A stretch of 64,000 nucleotides of DNA from positions 62,001-126,000 of the forward strand of contig NZ_JACJMB010000001.1 in NCBI RefSeq assembly GCF_016902615.1. Direction: 5' to 3'. The notes under the pieces were generated by a model. That model had not been told where the DNA came from and searched no databases. It worked only from the letters and a program-made list of their open reading frames with translations. Of the stretch, positions 27,551 through 36,037 are shown piece after piece (within the stretch, counting starts at the first letter, position 1; every line of letters begins with the position of its first letter). This stretch comes from Collinsella tanakaei (GTDB taxonomy: Bacteria; Actinomycetota; Coriobacteriia; Coriobacteriales; Coriobacteriaceae). Made by a program: the position numbers and the translations under genes.

Positions 27551-27620
27551 ACAAAGCGCGTCATCGGTGACGATGAGCGGGCGATTTCCGCTTCCAATCG
27601 TCGCCGATGACACGCTTTGC
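27551..27620. repeat. 24-bp inverted repeat between convergent genes
   Basis: The arm at 27551-27574 (ACAAAGCGCGTCATCGGTGA and onward) pairs with 27597-27620 at 21 of 24 positions. The loop contains a further GAGCGG/CCGCTT pairing. It lies between the + terminator of the zinc-ribbon gene and the stop of the minus-strand PHP gene. There is no T tract on either side, so it is not a standard terminator. Confidence 0.7.
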
Positions 27621-27654
27621 AAAAAGAGGAGCAGCGAAGGGCACCTGGCCGGCG

Positions 27655-28494
27655 CTACACGATGGGCATGGCCTCCCAGGAGCCGTCGGCGCGCGGGACC
27701 TCCACCGAGCGGTACCCGATGCGCGCCGCATGGTCGTAGGCTGCGGCGATGCCGTCGCAGATGTCGCCCGGCACATGGCCGTCGGAGCCCACCGTGATGG
27801 GCACGCCGGCACGGCAGAAGCGCTCGAGCAGGCCGCGCGCGGGATAGTAGTCCCCCACGCCCTTGCGCCAGCCGGCAGTCGAAAGCTCCACGCGTTTGCC
27901 CGTGTCGCGCGCGCAGGTGACCATCTCGTCCCACAGCGGCGCCAAGTCGATGGTGGGAGCAAAGCCGGCGTTCACGAAGCGCATGGCAAGGTCGGGATGG
28001 GCCATCGTGTCGAACAGATCGCACGCGCAGGCGGAGCACCAGGTGGCGCAGTAGCGGCGCCACACCTCGTCGGGGCCGAGCTCCTCCCAGATGTGCTGGT
28101 CCGTGGCATCATCAATCCATGCCCCGCCATCCTGCGACCCCAGCCAGTGCACCGACCCCAGGCGCACCTGCGCACCGGCGCTCCAGCGGGCGATGTTCTC
28201 CTCGCACCCTTCGTACCAGTCGCACTCGAAGCCGTAGATGAACTCGAGGTCCGGATGGGCGTCGCGCGCGGCCCCCCACGCCGCCCGGTGCGCAGCGAGT
28301 TCCCCCTCCACCACCTGAACCGACCCCGCAGGGTCCATGACCTGCGGCAGCGTAAGGTGATCGGTCGAGACGAGCACGCGGCACCCGGCCGCGAGCGCGG
28401 CGGCGGCGTTTTCCTCGAACGTGCCCACGCCGTCGGAAAAATGCGTGTGGGTGTGCGTGTCCACGATGGAACGCGCGGGAAGGGGCGTTGTCAT
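27655..28494 (-). CDS. PHP-domain phosphoesterase, histidinol-phosphatase-like
   Basis: Metal-dependent phosphoesterase of 279 aa. PHP metal-binding motifs are visible: DTHTHTHFSDG, STDHLTL, GFECDWYEG, a late AHPDLAM and SDGHVPGDI. The overall pattern resembles HisK-type histidinol phosphatases, but no his genes are near. Its position, 158 bp downstream of a second PHP gene and the ABC operon, suggests it may process an imported phosphate ester. Start ATG 28494 follows AAAGGACACCTCCC. Confidence 0.82.
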   Translation of the reverse strand: MTTPLPARSIVDTHTHTHFSDGVGTFEENAAAALAAGCRVLVSTDHLTLPQVMDPAGSVQVVEGELAAHRAAWGAARDAHPDLEFIYGFECDWYEGCEENIARWSAGAQVRLGSVHWLGSQDGGAWIDDATDQHIWEELGPDEVWRRYCATWCSACACDLFDTMAHPDLAMRFVNAGFAPTIDLAPLWDEMVTCARDTGKRVELSTAGWRKGVGDYYPARGLLERFCRAGVPITVGSDGHVPGDICDGIAAAYDHAARIGYRSVEVPRADGSWEAMPIV

Positions 28495-28579
28495 GGGAGG
28501 TGTCCTTTCGCAAAAGCTGTCATGCTGCCATTGTAGCGGCGCGAGAAATCAGGGCAGAGGTTTTTCACCGGGGACCAAT

Positions 28580-28633
28580 CGGGGGCGGGCCGCGTTTGGC
28601 CGATCAGAGTCAACCAAATGCGACCCGCCCTCG
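28580..28633 (-). other. Hairpin between the two PHP genes
   Basis: Arms 28580-28599 and 28614-28633 pair at 17 of 20 positions (CGGGGGCGGGCCGCGTTTGG against its near complement). It starts 20 bp past the stop of the upstream PHP gene. No T tract follows on the minus strand. It could be a terminator or a processing signal at the end of the ABC operon. Confidence 0.55.
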
Positions 28634-28652
28634 ATCGGCCCCTGCTTGCACG

Positions 28653-29639
28653 CTAGTCTGCGAACAGGGCGTTGGTCCAGGCGCGGCGGCCGCGCGCGTC
28701 CGTGCATTCCAGGCGCACGTAGGTCTCGGTGCCGCGCAGCTCGAACGCGGCGTGCTCCATCAACTCGCCGGCAGGGGCGATGACCGTACGGTTGCCGCCG
28801 ATGGGCCCGCCGGCCACCAGGGTCACGCGCTCGCATGGGCTGCAATCGACCCACGCGCACCCGTCCGTCACGCCCCAGGAGCGCACCTCGGGACCGGCCG
28901 AGGAATAGTATTCCCCCGCCATGAGTGCCCGCACGATCGCGCTGCGCGTCAGCTCCGGCGCGCACACCACGACCCAGCCGCCGAACATGTCGTCGAACGC
29001 GAGCACGTGGTGCGAATCGTCCGCGGCGATGCCGCCCACGCGCGCCCCGCGGCGCAGCATGAGGTCCCAGTACACGGTATCCGCCCCGTCGCCGCCCTCG
29101 TTTTCGGTGTCGTAGTTGTATACCTCGATGCCGAAGATCCCCTTGAGCCCCAGCACGTCATAGGGCTCGATGCGGCTCCACAGCGGATGGTTGTACGTCA
29201 CGGCGCAGCCGTGCGCGGCCAGATAGTCGCCCAGCTGCTGCGCTACCACAAGGCCGTCCCACGTGCCGAAGCGCTCCAAAGGATGCACGTAGTCCATGTG
29301 CGAAAAACGGCGCGGCGCGGCGGCGACCATCTCGTCGGTGCCCAAAATCCCGTGCATATGGTGCACCTTCAGCCGATTGCGCGCATGGATGTCGTCGTAG
29401 AGCACGGCGGAGGCCTCGAGCCCCGGCAGGATGATGAAGTCCTCGCGGTCGAGCTCGGCGGAAAAATCGGTATAGCGGTCGTGCTCGGACAGGCACAGGA
29501 ACTGGTAGCCGTGCGCGTGGAAATCGGCCGCGACCTCGGCGGGGGTCAAGCGGCCGTCGGACACGGTGCTGTGCGCATGGAGGTTTCCCTTGTAGCGCGG
29601 GGTATCGGCCGGCAGGGCAATCCGGTTGGAGAAAGGCAT
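28653..29639 (-). CDS. PHP-domain metal-dependent phosphoesterase
   Basis: Protein of 328 aa with a PHP fold: NLHAHSTVSDG at residues about 20-29, CLSEHDRYTDF, LPGLEAS, NHPLWSR and DDSHH provide the expected metal ligands. The last 90 residues form an extra beta-rich region found in TrpH/PHP family members of unknown substrate. Start ATG 29639 has a modest GAGG site. It follows the ABC ATPase gene after 176 bp of GC-rich DNA with two hairpins, probably still in the same operon. Likely acts in the cytosol on the imported compound (inference). Confidence 0.8.
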   Translation of the reverse strand: MPFSNRIALPADTPRYKGNLHAHSTVSDGRLTPAEVAADFHAHGYQFLCLSEHDRYTDFSAELDREDFIILPGLEASAVLYDDIHARNRLKVHHMHGILGTDEMVAAAPRRFSHMDYVHPLERFGTWDGLVVAQQLGDYLAAHGCAVTYNHPLWSRIEPYDVLGLKGIFGIEVYNYDTENEGGDGADTVYWDLMLRRGARVGGIAADDSHHVLAFDDMFGGWVVVCAPELTRSAIVRALMAGEYYSSAGPEVRSWGVTDGCAWVDCSPCERVTLVAGGPIGGNRTVIAPAGELMEHAAFELRGTETYVRLECTDARGRRAWTNALFAD

Positions 29640-29766
29640 GGGACCTCGATTCGTATGCGAAAAAAGAAGGGGCGGCAGCCGGGCAGGCGCGCGCAGACGC
29701 GAGCCGGCCCGCCCTGCGGCGGGTGCGCGGCGCGGCGGGCATGCGGCGGCGCCGGCCCAAGTGGAT

Positions 29767-29797
29767 CGCGGGCGCCCCTGGCAGCGGGGCGCCCGCG
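29767..29797 (-). other. Strong GC hairpin between ABC ATPase and PHP genes
   Basis: Perfect 12-bp stem CGCGGGCGCCCC / GGGGCGCCCGCG with a 7-nt loop, 20 bp past the ATPase stop. No T tract follows directly; a TTTTTT run occurs about 100 nt later on the minus strand (near 29660). It may lower expression of the downstream PHP genes relative to the transporter. Confidence 0.5.
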
Positions 29798-29815
29798 TGC
29801 AGGAAGGGCGTGCGG

Positions 29816-30856
29816 CTACGCGGCGTCGCGCAGGGCGCCGGCGGGGATGAACAGGCAGTCGTGCTCGGGAATGGCCAGGTACACGTCTTGCCCGGGCTCA
29901 AACATATGGAAGCTGCGGAACAGCGCGTCGACGCGCAGGGTGACCGCGCCCACGCGCACCGTGTAGCGCAGCACGTTGCCGCGCGGCGTGCTGCCCGCGA
30001 CCGTGCCGCGCACCACGTGGCACCCGGCGACGTCCGCCGGGCTGTCGGCGGTGATGGCGATGGTCTCCGGGCGCACGGCCACCACATGGCCCGCAGGGAC
30101 GGAGGCGCCCGTCATGGCCTGGAACTCGTCGCGCGCGAGCTGGTTGTAGCTGCCGATGAAGCTCGCGGCAAACTCGGACACGGGCTTGGTGTAGACCTCC
30201 ACCGGGGTGCCGGCCTGCTCGATGCGCCCGGCATGGAACAGCTGGATCACATCGGACATCACCATGGCCTCGTCCTGGTCGTGCGTCACGAAGATCGTGG
30301 TGAGGTTCAGCTCCTGCTGGATCTCGCGGATGCGCGCCTGCAAAGACCGGCGCAGCTTGGCGTCGATGGCCGAAAGCGGCTCATCGAGCAGAAGCACCGC
30401 GGGCTCGGTCACGATGGAGCGCGCGAGCGCCGCGCGCTGCTGCTGGCCGCCGGAGAGATTCGCCGGGTAGGCCTTCTCCTTGCCGGTGAGCTCGACCATG
30501 TCGATCGCCTCGCGCACCTTGCGGTCGATCACATCCTGCGGGACCTTCTGCATCTTGAGGCCGAAGGCGATGTTTTGCTCCACGTTCATGTTGGGGAACA
30601 GGGAGTACTGCTGGAATACCATGCCGATGTTGCGCTTGGACGCGGGCACGTCGGTGATGTCCGCGCCGTCGAGCAGGATGCTGCCCTCGCTCACCTGCTC
30701 CAGGCCGGACAGGCAGCGCAGCAGCGTGGACTTGCCGCAGCCCGAAGGGCCCAGCAGCGTCACCAGGTCGCCCTTCTCGATGCCGAAGCTGATGTGGTCG
30801 AGGACGGTGTTGTCGCCGAATCGCTTGACGACATCGTGGAACTCTATGTAGGACAT
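29816..30856 (-). CDS. ABC transporter ATP-binding protein (spermidine/iron/phosphonate type)
   Basis: ATPase of 346 aa powering the importer encoded around it. It has Walker A GPSGCGKST, the Q-loop, the signature LSGGQQQR, Walker B VLLLDEPLSA and the H-loop in VTHDQDEA. A C-terminal TOBE domain from about residue 240 marks the PotA/FbpC/MalK class. Start ATG 30856 is preceded by GGAG and lies 5 bp after the permease stop. Substrate cannot be read from this subunit. Confidence 0.92.
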   Translation of the reverse strand: MSYIEFHDVVKRFGDNTVLDHISFGIEKGDLVTLLGPSGCGKSTLLRCLSGLEQVSEGSILLDGADITDVPASKRNIGMVFQQYSLFPNMNVEQNIAFGLKMQKVPQDVIDRKVREAIDMVELTGKEKAYPANLSGGQQQRAALARSIVTEPAVLLLDEPLSAIDAKLRRSLQARIREIQQELNLTTIFVTHDQDEAMVMSDVIQLFHAGRIEQAGTPVEVYTKPVSEFAASFIGSYNQLARDEFQAMTGASVPAGHVVAVRPETIAITADSPADVAGCHVVRGTVAGSTPRGNVLRYTVRVGAVTLRVDALFRSFHMFEPGQDVYLAIPEHDCLFIPAGALRDAA

Positions 30857-30861
30857 GGGCG

Positions 30862-31686
30862 CTACTCCTCCTTGGATTTCTGCGTGCCGCTCTGCAGCTT
30901 GAGGACCGTTGCGGTCACCGCGCCCACCACGAGGAAGATGATGACGACGATGGCGCTCGAAAGGCCGCTCGACCGGTCCATGTTGGCCTGCAGGAACACC
31001 TGGATGTTCTGATAGTTAGTGCCGGCGATGTTGTTGGCGAGCACGAAGTCGCCGAACACGATGCTTTCCGCGAGCAGGCTCGACACCAGGATGCCCGAGA
31101 TGATATTGGGCAGGACCACCTGCACGTAGGCGCGGAAGCGCCCGCAGCCGAGCATCTCAGCCGCCTGGATGAGCATCTCGGCGTCGATGGCGTTGAGCGC
31201 GTTGCGGATGCCCTGGTAGATGTAGGGCAACACCAGGATGGTGTACGCTCCGAACAGCATCACCATGCGGTTGGACAGGATGGTGCCCGTGCCGGTGTAG
31301 AGCGAGATGATGCCGATGGACAGGATGACGCCCTGCAGTGCGTAGGGGATCATGCAGATGAACTGCATGGCCCGCCCGAGCTTGCGGTTCACCGCCACCA
31401 CGACGTACATGGCCAGCAGCAGAAGCACGATGGTGATGGCGACGCTCACCAGGCACAAAACGAGCGTGCGCCCGATGGACGACCAGAACGTCACGTTGCT
31501 GAACAGCTCGATGTAGTTGCGCAGCGTGAACCCGGAGGGAAGGACGTCGGTCCACTCGACGAACAGCGAGTAGATGAAGGTGGTGACGAACGGGACGAGC
31601 AGGTACAGGGCTACGATCGCCAAGAAGATCTTGGCGGCAAGCGACGTTGTGCGCCCGTTCCGGGCAGCCTTCGCGTTGGCACTCAT
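30862..31686 (-). CDS. ABC transporter permease, PotC-like
   Basis: Integral membrane permease of 274 aa with six predicted helices. The EAA-type cytoplasmic loop appears as QAAEMLGCGRFRAYVQVVLP, which docks on the ATPase. Its ATG overlaps the stop of the first permease gene (ATGA), indicating translational coupling. It belongs to the PotC/FbpB-type family used for polyamines, ferric iron or phosphonates. Confidence 0.9.
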   Translation of the reverse strand: MSANAKAARNGRTTSLAAKIFLAIVALYLLVPFVTTFIYSLFVEWTDVLPSGFTLRNYIELFSNVTFWSSIGRTLVLCLVSVAITIVLLLLAMYVVVAVNRKLGRAMQFICMIPYALQGVILSIGIISLYTGTGTILSNRMVMLFGAYTILVLPYIYQGIRNALNAIDAEMLIQAAEMLGCGRFRAYVQVVLPNIISGILVSSLLAESIVFGDFVLANNIAGTNYQNIQVFLQANMDRSSGLSSAIVVIIFLVVGAVTATVLKLQSGTQKSKEE

Positions 31687-32576
31687 ACGATCTCACGACC
31701 TTTCGCGGCGCGCTTGGTGAAGTGGTTGTTGATGAGGGTGCAGGCGACCATGAGGATGATGAGCACGATCGCCAGCGCGCTGCCCGTCGCGGCGTCCACC
31801 TGCACGTCGCCCTTGAACTTGGACGTGATCTGCAGCGGCAGCAGCGCGAAGTTGTTCATCACGAGCGCGTAGGCGGTAGCGTAGGCGGCCAGTGCGTTGG
31901 AGAAGAGCACCGACAGCGTGCCCAGGATCGAGGGCATGAGGTTGGGAATCACGATCCTGAACCAGTAGTCGAACGTCCCCGCCTTGAGGATGGTCGCTGC
32001 CTCGCGCCACTCCTTCCGAATGCCGGAAAACGCCGGGAGCAGAAGCAGGGTCGCCAAAGGGATCTGGAAATAGATGTAGAGCATCACCAGGCCCTGGCTG
32101 CCGTACAGGTCGAAATCAGCCAGAAACGGGATGCCCCAGCTGCGCCCCATGATGGTGAGGACGCCCGAGTTGCCCATGAGCACCATGAAGGCGAACGCCA
32201 GCGGCACGCCGGAGAAGTTCGACATCATGTTGAGGACGAGCGTGAAGACCCTGCGCACGCGCTCGCTCGCCTCGAAGGCGAAGCGCGCGGCGAGAAAGGC
32301 CACGACGATGCCCACGATCGCCGACAGCAGGCTGATCCACACGCTGTTCCAGATGGACTGCTGGTAGAGCGGGGTGGTGAAGATCTTGATGAAGTTCTCG
32401 AAGCCGGGCGTTCCCGACTCCTTCCCTATGAGGCTGTCGATGACCAGCTGCGCCAAGGGAAGGAACTCGTAGGCGACGACCACGACGAAGAAGGGAACGA
32501 TCGCGGCGTACCCGAGCAGAGGACGGCGCTTCGGCGCCCGGGCCGCAGCGCGCGGCGCGGGAGAAGACGATGCCAT
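31683..32576 (-). CDS. ABC transporter permease, PotB-like
   Basis: First permease of the importer, 297 aa, six hydrophobic helices. The EAA-loop region reads EWREAATILKAGTFDYWFRI and is followed by VIPNLMPSILG. A charged cytoplasmic N-terminus (PRAAARAPKRRP) precedes the first helix. Start ATG 32576 has a clear AGGAGG. It heterodimerises with the downstream permease, with which it overlaps by 4 bp. Confidence 0.9.
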   Translation of the reverse strand: MASSSPAPRAAARAPKRRPLLGYAAIVPFFVVVVAYEFLPLAQLVIDSLIGKESGTPGFENFIKIFTTPLYQQSIWNSVWISLLSAIVGIVVAFLAARFAFEASERVRRVFTLVLNMMSNFSGVPLAFAFMVLMGNSGVLTIMGRSWGIPFLADFDLYGSQGLVMLYIYFQIPLATLLLLPAFSGIRKEWREAATILKAGTFDYWFRIVIPNLMPSILGTLSVLFSNALAAYATAYALVMNNFALLPLQITSKFKGDVQVDAATGSALAIVLIILMVACTLINNHFTKRAAKGREIV

Positions 32577-32662
32577 ATGCGACCTCCTGTATTCTCATAC
32601 GGTGACGCGGGGCGGCCGGGAAGCGCCGCCCCGCGTCGTGGATTCAGATGCGTATGCGGCGC

Positions 32663-33823
32663 TTAGCCGATCAGCGGAATGATGTTCTCCTGGTACCAGG
32701 TGATGAGGTCGGCGCAGACATCGGTCCACTTGTCGTTGTCGACGTCGATCACGTTGTCGCCATAGGCGGCATCATCGAGGTGAAGCGCCTTGACGTCCTC
32801 GGGCAGCTCGACGTCGCGGATGGGCGTGGCGAAGCCGCGGGCGAGGTTGATTTGGCCCTCGTCGGACAGGATGTACTCGCGGGCGAGGCAGGCCGCAGCG
32901 GGATGCGGGGCGTACTTGTTGATGATGGTGCAGTAACCGGAGCGCACGCTGCCGTCCTGGGGAATGGTGACCGTGAAGGCCGCATCCGGGTTGTTCTCCA
33001 GGATCTGGGCGCGGTAGTTCAAGGTGTTGTAGTCCCAGTGCATGGCGACCGCGATCTCGCCGCTCTCGAGGCGGGCGATGGAAGGGTCGCCCGTGTCGAG
33101 GCGGCCGGCCTCGGCGAGCTCGGTGAGGAAGTCGTAGGCGGGCTGCATGTCGTCGATGCTGCCGCCAAGGGCGTAGGCGGCGGCGAGCACGGCGTACTGC
33201 GAAGAAGCGCCGGCAACGACGTCGCCGATGGTCACCTTGTAGTCGCCGTCGAGGATGTCCTGGTAGCTCGTGGGGGCGTTGGGCACCTGCTCGTCGTTGG
33301 CGATGAAGGACATCGTGCCGTAGTAGCCCACGACCCAGTCGCCGTCATCGTCCTTGGCCCAGTCGGGGATCTCGTCCCAGTAGCTGGTCTTGTACTTGAG
33401 GGTGACGCCCTCCTGCTCGGCCGTGGGGCCCCACTGCTGGCCAACGTCGCCGATGTCCTTGGTGCCGTCGGTGCCCTCGGACTTGAACATGGCGATCTCC
33501 TCGGCGGAGGACATGTCCTGGTCGGTATGGGCGATGCCGTACTCGGCTTCGAGGTCCTCCCAGGTCTCCACCCAGTTAGCCCAGGTGTCGGGCATGCCCA
33601 CGGAGTTGACCTCGCCCTCCTCTTTGGCCTGCGCGATGAGGTCCTCGAGCGACATCTCGTTGTAGTCGACTTCGGGCGCGGCGGCGGCGCTGCCGTCGTC
33701 GCAGCCGGTGAGGCCCATGCTGGCCACGGCGGCCATGCCCGCCGCACCGGCGAGCATGGCGAAGAACTGCCTGCGGGAGACGCCGCGCTCCATGGCGGCG
33801 CGAACCACGGTACCCTTGTCCAT
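32663..33823 (-). CDS. ABC transporter substrate-binding lipoprotein with Tat signal
   Basis: Extracellular binding protein of 386 aa. The signal peptide has a twin-arginine motif (SRRQFF, residues 16-21), a hydrophobic stretch and a lipobox LTGC with the lipidated Cys41. Tat export suggests folding or cofactor binding before secretion. The mature part is a type 2 periplasmic-binding fold related to the PotD/iron/2-aminoethylphosphonate-type proteins. I choose ATG 33823 because of the AGGAAGG site; the longer frame to 33895 is unlikely. It is first in the operon SBP-permease-permease-ATPase-PHP. Substrate unknown; the PHP partner favours an organophosphate (inference). Confidence 0.88.
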   Translation of the reverse strand: MDKGTVVRAAMERGVSRRQFFAMLAGAAGMAAVASMGLTGCDDGSAAAAPEVDYNEMSLEDLIAQAKEEGEVNSVGMPDTWANWVETWEDLEAEYGIAHTDQDMSSAEEIAMFKSEGTDGTKDIGDVGQQWGPTAEQEGVTLKYKTSYWDEIPDWAKDDDGDWVVGYYGTMSFIANDEQVPNAPTSYQDILDGDYKVTIGDVVAGASSQYAVLAAAYALGGSIDDMQPAYDFLTELAEAGRLDTGDPSIARLESGEIAVAMHWDYNTLNYRAQILENNPDAAFTVTIPQDGSVRSGYCTIINKYAPHPAAACLAREYILSDEGQINLARGFATPIRDVELPEDVKALHLDDAAYGDNVIDVDNDKWTDVCADLITWYQENIIPLIG

Positions 33824-34057
33824 GGTTTTTCCTTCCTGTTCGGGATGTATGAGCTCTCGCTGCCGCCCAACATCACGTTCCGTGAGGGGCAGCACCGCGA
33901 GCGACTATAGCGAACAGGACGGGGCCGACGGGACGAGCGCAGCCATTCCTTTCAGATGCGTGACGCAGGCTTACGGCGCGCTGATGCACGATGTGCGCAA
34001 AACCTTACATCGCGCAGAACCGGGCAAGCAAACCTTTACGAACGGGGCGCTCGGGAT

Positions 34058-34147
34058 GTGAAATCAAAACAGGGGTCGACGCGGCAACCCTCCGCGGGCA
34101 AATCAACCCGTTGCGCGCGCGTGAAATAACCCCTGTTCTGGTTTCAC
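34058..34147. repeat. 19-bp inverted repeat, 52-nt spacer, upstream of the ABC operon
   Basis: The arm GTGAAATCAAAACAGGGGT (34058-34076) and the complement of 34129-34147 agree at 17 of 19 positions. The AT-containing arms stand out from the GC-rich surroundings. Either an operator pair, a leader RNA hairpin or the ends of a small element. Confidence 0.7.
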
Positions 34148-34150
34148 CTC

Positions 34151-34191
34151 AAAAAAATGCCGCCCGGCAGGAACGAATCCTGCCGGGCGGC
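34151..34191 (-). terminator. Rho-independent terminator of the BI-1 gene
   Basis: Perfect 14-bp stem GCCGCCCGGCAGGA / TCCTGCCGGGCGGC with a 5-nt loop, followed on the minus strand by a T7 run after two bases. It starts 28 bp past the gene. Confidence 0.92.
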
Positions 34192-34218
34192 GCATGAAGC
34201 GGTTGCCGATGATGCGCG

Positions 34219-34902
34219 CTAGCGGTTGTCCACGATGTCGAGCACGCGGATGAACACGTTCACGATGTCCAGGAACAGGTTGGACGCCATGAAGACGGCG
34301 TTGGGCAGCGTGGGCTCCACGATGGCAGCCTGATGCATGTCGTAGCCGATGAACCCGCAGAACACGACGATGACGGCGATGTCGAGCCAGCTTTGGTCCA
34401 CGCCCATGAACGCCATCGCGACCTGCACGACGCACAGCGCGATGAGCGCCACGATGAGCGTGCCGATGATGCGCTGGAACACCTGCGGGAACGCAAGGCC
34501 GAGCACGCCGAAGACGACGGTGATGGCCGCCGTGGCGATGAAGGCGGTGTTGATGGTCGGAAGGTCGTACTGCGCAAGGGCGGTGGCGGTGAACAGGCCG
34601 AACGTCGAGACGAACACGGCGTAGCCGATGAGCGAGCGCGCCACCGACTGGCGCTTGACCGCGCCCGACATGAGCACGATACCCACGATGGGACCGGCGA
34701 TGAAGAGCACCAGGCCGAGCACGGCGTTCGCATCGAACCATGCCGTGAAGGCCGGACTCGTGACGACGCCGACACCGAGCCCCATGACGCAGAAGCCCAG
34801 AAAGATCATGCCCGCCAAGATGAGGTTGTACGTGCGCGCACCGATGCGCGGAGCGCCCGCTTCCGTTTGCACCGGAACGACACGGCGTTGAAGAGTACCC
34901 AT
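34219..34902 (-). CDS. Bax inhibitor-1/YccA family membrane protein
   Basis: Seven-helix membrane protein of 227 aa. The family pattern is visible in the closing helices (FCGFIGYDMHQAA, then LFLDIVNVFIRVL). Bacterial members such as YbhL/YetJ conduct calcium or modulate FtsH; the role here is unknown. The N-terminal 30 residues are polar and cytoplasmic. Start ATG 34902 is preceded by AAGGGGAACATC. Monocistronic. Confidence 0.88.
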   Translation of the reverse strand: MGTLQRRVVPVQTEAGAPRIGARTYNLILAGMIFLGFCVMGLGVGVVTSPAFTAWFDANAVLGLVLFIAGPIVGIVLMSGAVKRQSVARSLIGYAVFVSTFGLFTATALAQYDLPTINTAFIATAAITVVFGVLGLAFPQVFQRIIGTLIVALIALCVVQVAMAFMGVDQSWLDIAVIVVFCGFIGYDMHQAAIVEPTLPNAVFMASNLFLDIVNVFIRVLDIVDNR

Positions 34903-35053
34903 GATGTTCCCCTTTCCTTGCATGCGCGATGCCCGCATTCGAGCAAAGCCGCGCGCCCCTCGAGCGCACCGCGCCGCCGCGCGGCATGAACCGCGACGCG
35001 CGGGCGCGAGCAGGCAGCGCGAACACCCGGCGCGGCGTTGAGCAATTGAGCAA

Positions 35054-35087
35054 AAGCGCCCCGGCCGCAACCGCGACCGGGGCGCTT
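35054..35087 (-). terminator. Terminator of the rubredoxin gene
   Basis: Perfect 11-bp stem AAGCGCCCCGG / CCGGGGCGCTT with a 12-nt loop, followed on the minus strand by TTTTGC counting the stem end. It lies 25 bp past the gene. Confidence 0.75.
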
Positions 35088-35111
35088 CGAACACGGAGAT
35101 GCGCTCGCGTC

Positions 35112-35252
35112 CTACTCCTCGACGCGCTCGAACTGATCCGGACCGACGCCGCACACGGGGCAGACGTAATCCTCGGGCAGCTCAGGGGTGTCGACCTCGA
35201 CCTCGTAGCCGCAGACGACGCACACGAACTTGTACTTCTTCTCGTCAGCCAT
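35112..35252 (-). CDS. Rubredoxin
   Basis: Iron-only electron carrier of 46 aa. The Fe site is two knuckles, C-x2-C in [10 protein letters not shown] and C-x2-C in YVCPVCGVG, followed by the family DQF (GPDQFERV). It is shorter than classical 52-54-residue rubredoxins, lacking part of the central loop. Start ATG 35252 follows GAAAGGATGTCATC. It sits 142 bp downstream of a flavin reductase gene, a natural redox partner in anaerobes for oxygen or peroxide detoxification (inference). Confidence 0.92.
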   Translation of the reverse strand: MADEKKYKFVCVVCGYEVEVDTPELPEDYVCPVCGVGPDQFERVEE

Positions 35253-35371
35253 GATGACATCCTTTCGTAGGCGATGAACGTACCGCTAGTATATCGCCCG
35301 CGCGGCGAAACTTTCCGTCAATTCCGCCATCCACGGGTTTTCGCAAATAGGACACAATATCGATAACAATT

Positions 35372-35387
35372 TGCCTGCGCGCAGGCA
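35372..35387. repeat. Perfect 16-bp palindrome
   Basis: TGCCTGCGCGCAGGCA, 7 bp past the flavin reductase stop and in front of rubredoxin. It could be an attenuating hairpin or an operator; no T tract follows. Confidence 0.45.
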
Positions 35388-35394
35388 GGAGCGC

Positions 35395-35898
35395 TTAGGC
35401 CTGGTAGCTGGAGGCCTTGGGAGGCGTCTTGCCCTTCAGCGTGCTGTGGTAGTAGCTGTAGGTGAGCGGCTCTTCGTCGGAGAGCTTCTGCGCGTCGACG
35501 ATGTCGCCGATGAACAGCAGGTGCGTGCCCACGTCGACGGTGTCGACGACCGTGCAGGCATACAGGGCGCAGGCGTGCTGCGGCGCGTACGGGGCGCCCA
35601 CCGACGAGATCTCGCAGCCGTACTTCTCGAACTTATCGAAGTTCGCGCTCGTGCGGAAGCCGAAATTGCCGATGTAGGGCATGTCGGCCGTCATGTCGAT
35701 CGCCGTGACGGCGAAGGCGCCGGCGCGGGCGATGACGTCGGTGGTCACGTTGTCCTTATGGACGGCCACCATCATGCGCGGCGGCTCCGCGGTCACCTGG
35801 GTGGCGGTGTTGATGACGCAGCCCGCCTTCTGGCCGTCGGCTTCCGCCGAGACGACATACAGGCCGTAGCTCATCTTGAAGAGTGCGGTCAGATCCAT
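35395..35898 (-). CDS. Flavin reductase-like FMN-binding protein
   Basis: Flavoprotein of 167 aa with the flavin-reductase-like split-barrel fold seen in flavoredoxin and in high-molecular-weight rubredoxins. Recognisable stretches are MSYGLYVVSAEADGQKAGCV, NTATQVTAEPP and the closing YSYYHSTLKGKTPPKASSYQ, which is near-diagnostic for anaerobe flavin reductases found with rubredoxin. Start ATG 35898 follows GAGGGGAGCACACC. It likely donates electrons to or accepts them from the neighbouring rubredoxin. Confidence 0.9.
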   Translation of the reverse strand: MDLTALFKMSYGLYVVSAEADGQKAGCVINTATQVTAEPPRMMVAVHKDNVTTDVIARAGAFAVTAIDMTADMPYIGNFGFRTSANFDKFEKYGCEISSVGAPYAPQHACALYACTVVDTVDVGTHLLFIGDIVDAQKLSDEEPLTYSYYHSTLKGKTPPKASSYQA

Positions 35899-36037
35899 GG
35901 TGTGCTCCCCTCGTTGCGCGACCGAAGAAACGTTACTCAAATTGTTGCTTTTTGACCATACCACAACGACACGGCGTCGGCGCCCGCATATTCGCAAGCG
36001 GCCGCCGGCGCCTCGCAAGCGGACCCGGGGGATCTGC

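Larger units (their letters stand above)
33824..34218. other. Leader/promoter region of the ABC operon
   Basis: 395 bp without a gene. From high to low coordinates it holds the terminator of the BI-1 gene (34151-34191), an inverted repeat (34058-34147), and about 230 bp of unremarkable DNA. A TATAGT sequence (minus strand, near 33905) could be a -10 for the ABC operon. Confidence 0.5.

Noticed and set aside
35899-36037. tmRNA gene next to smpB
   Set aside because: Looked for the tRNA-like ends and a short tag frame on both strands around smpB; none found in this window.
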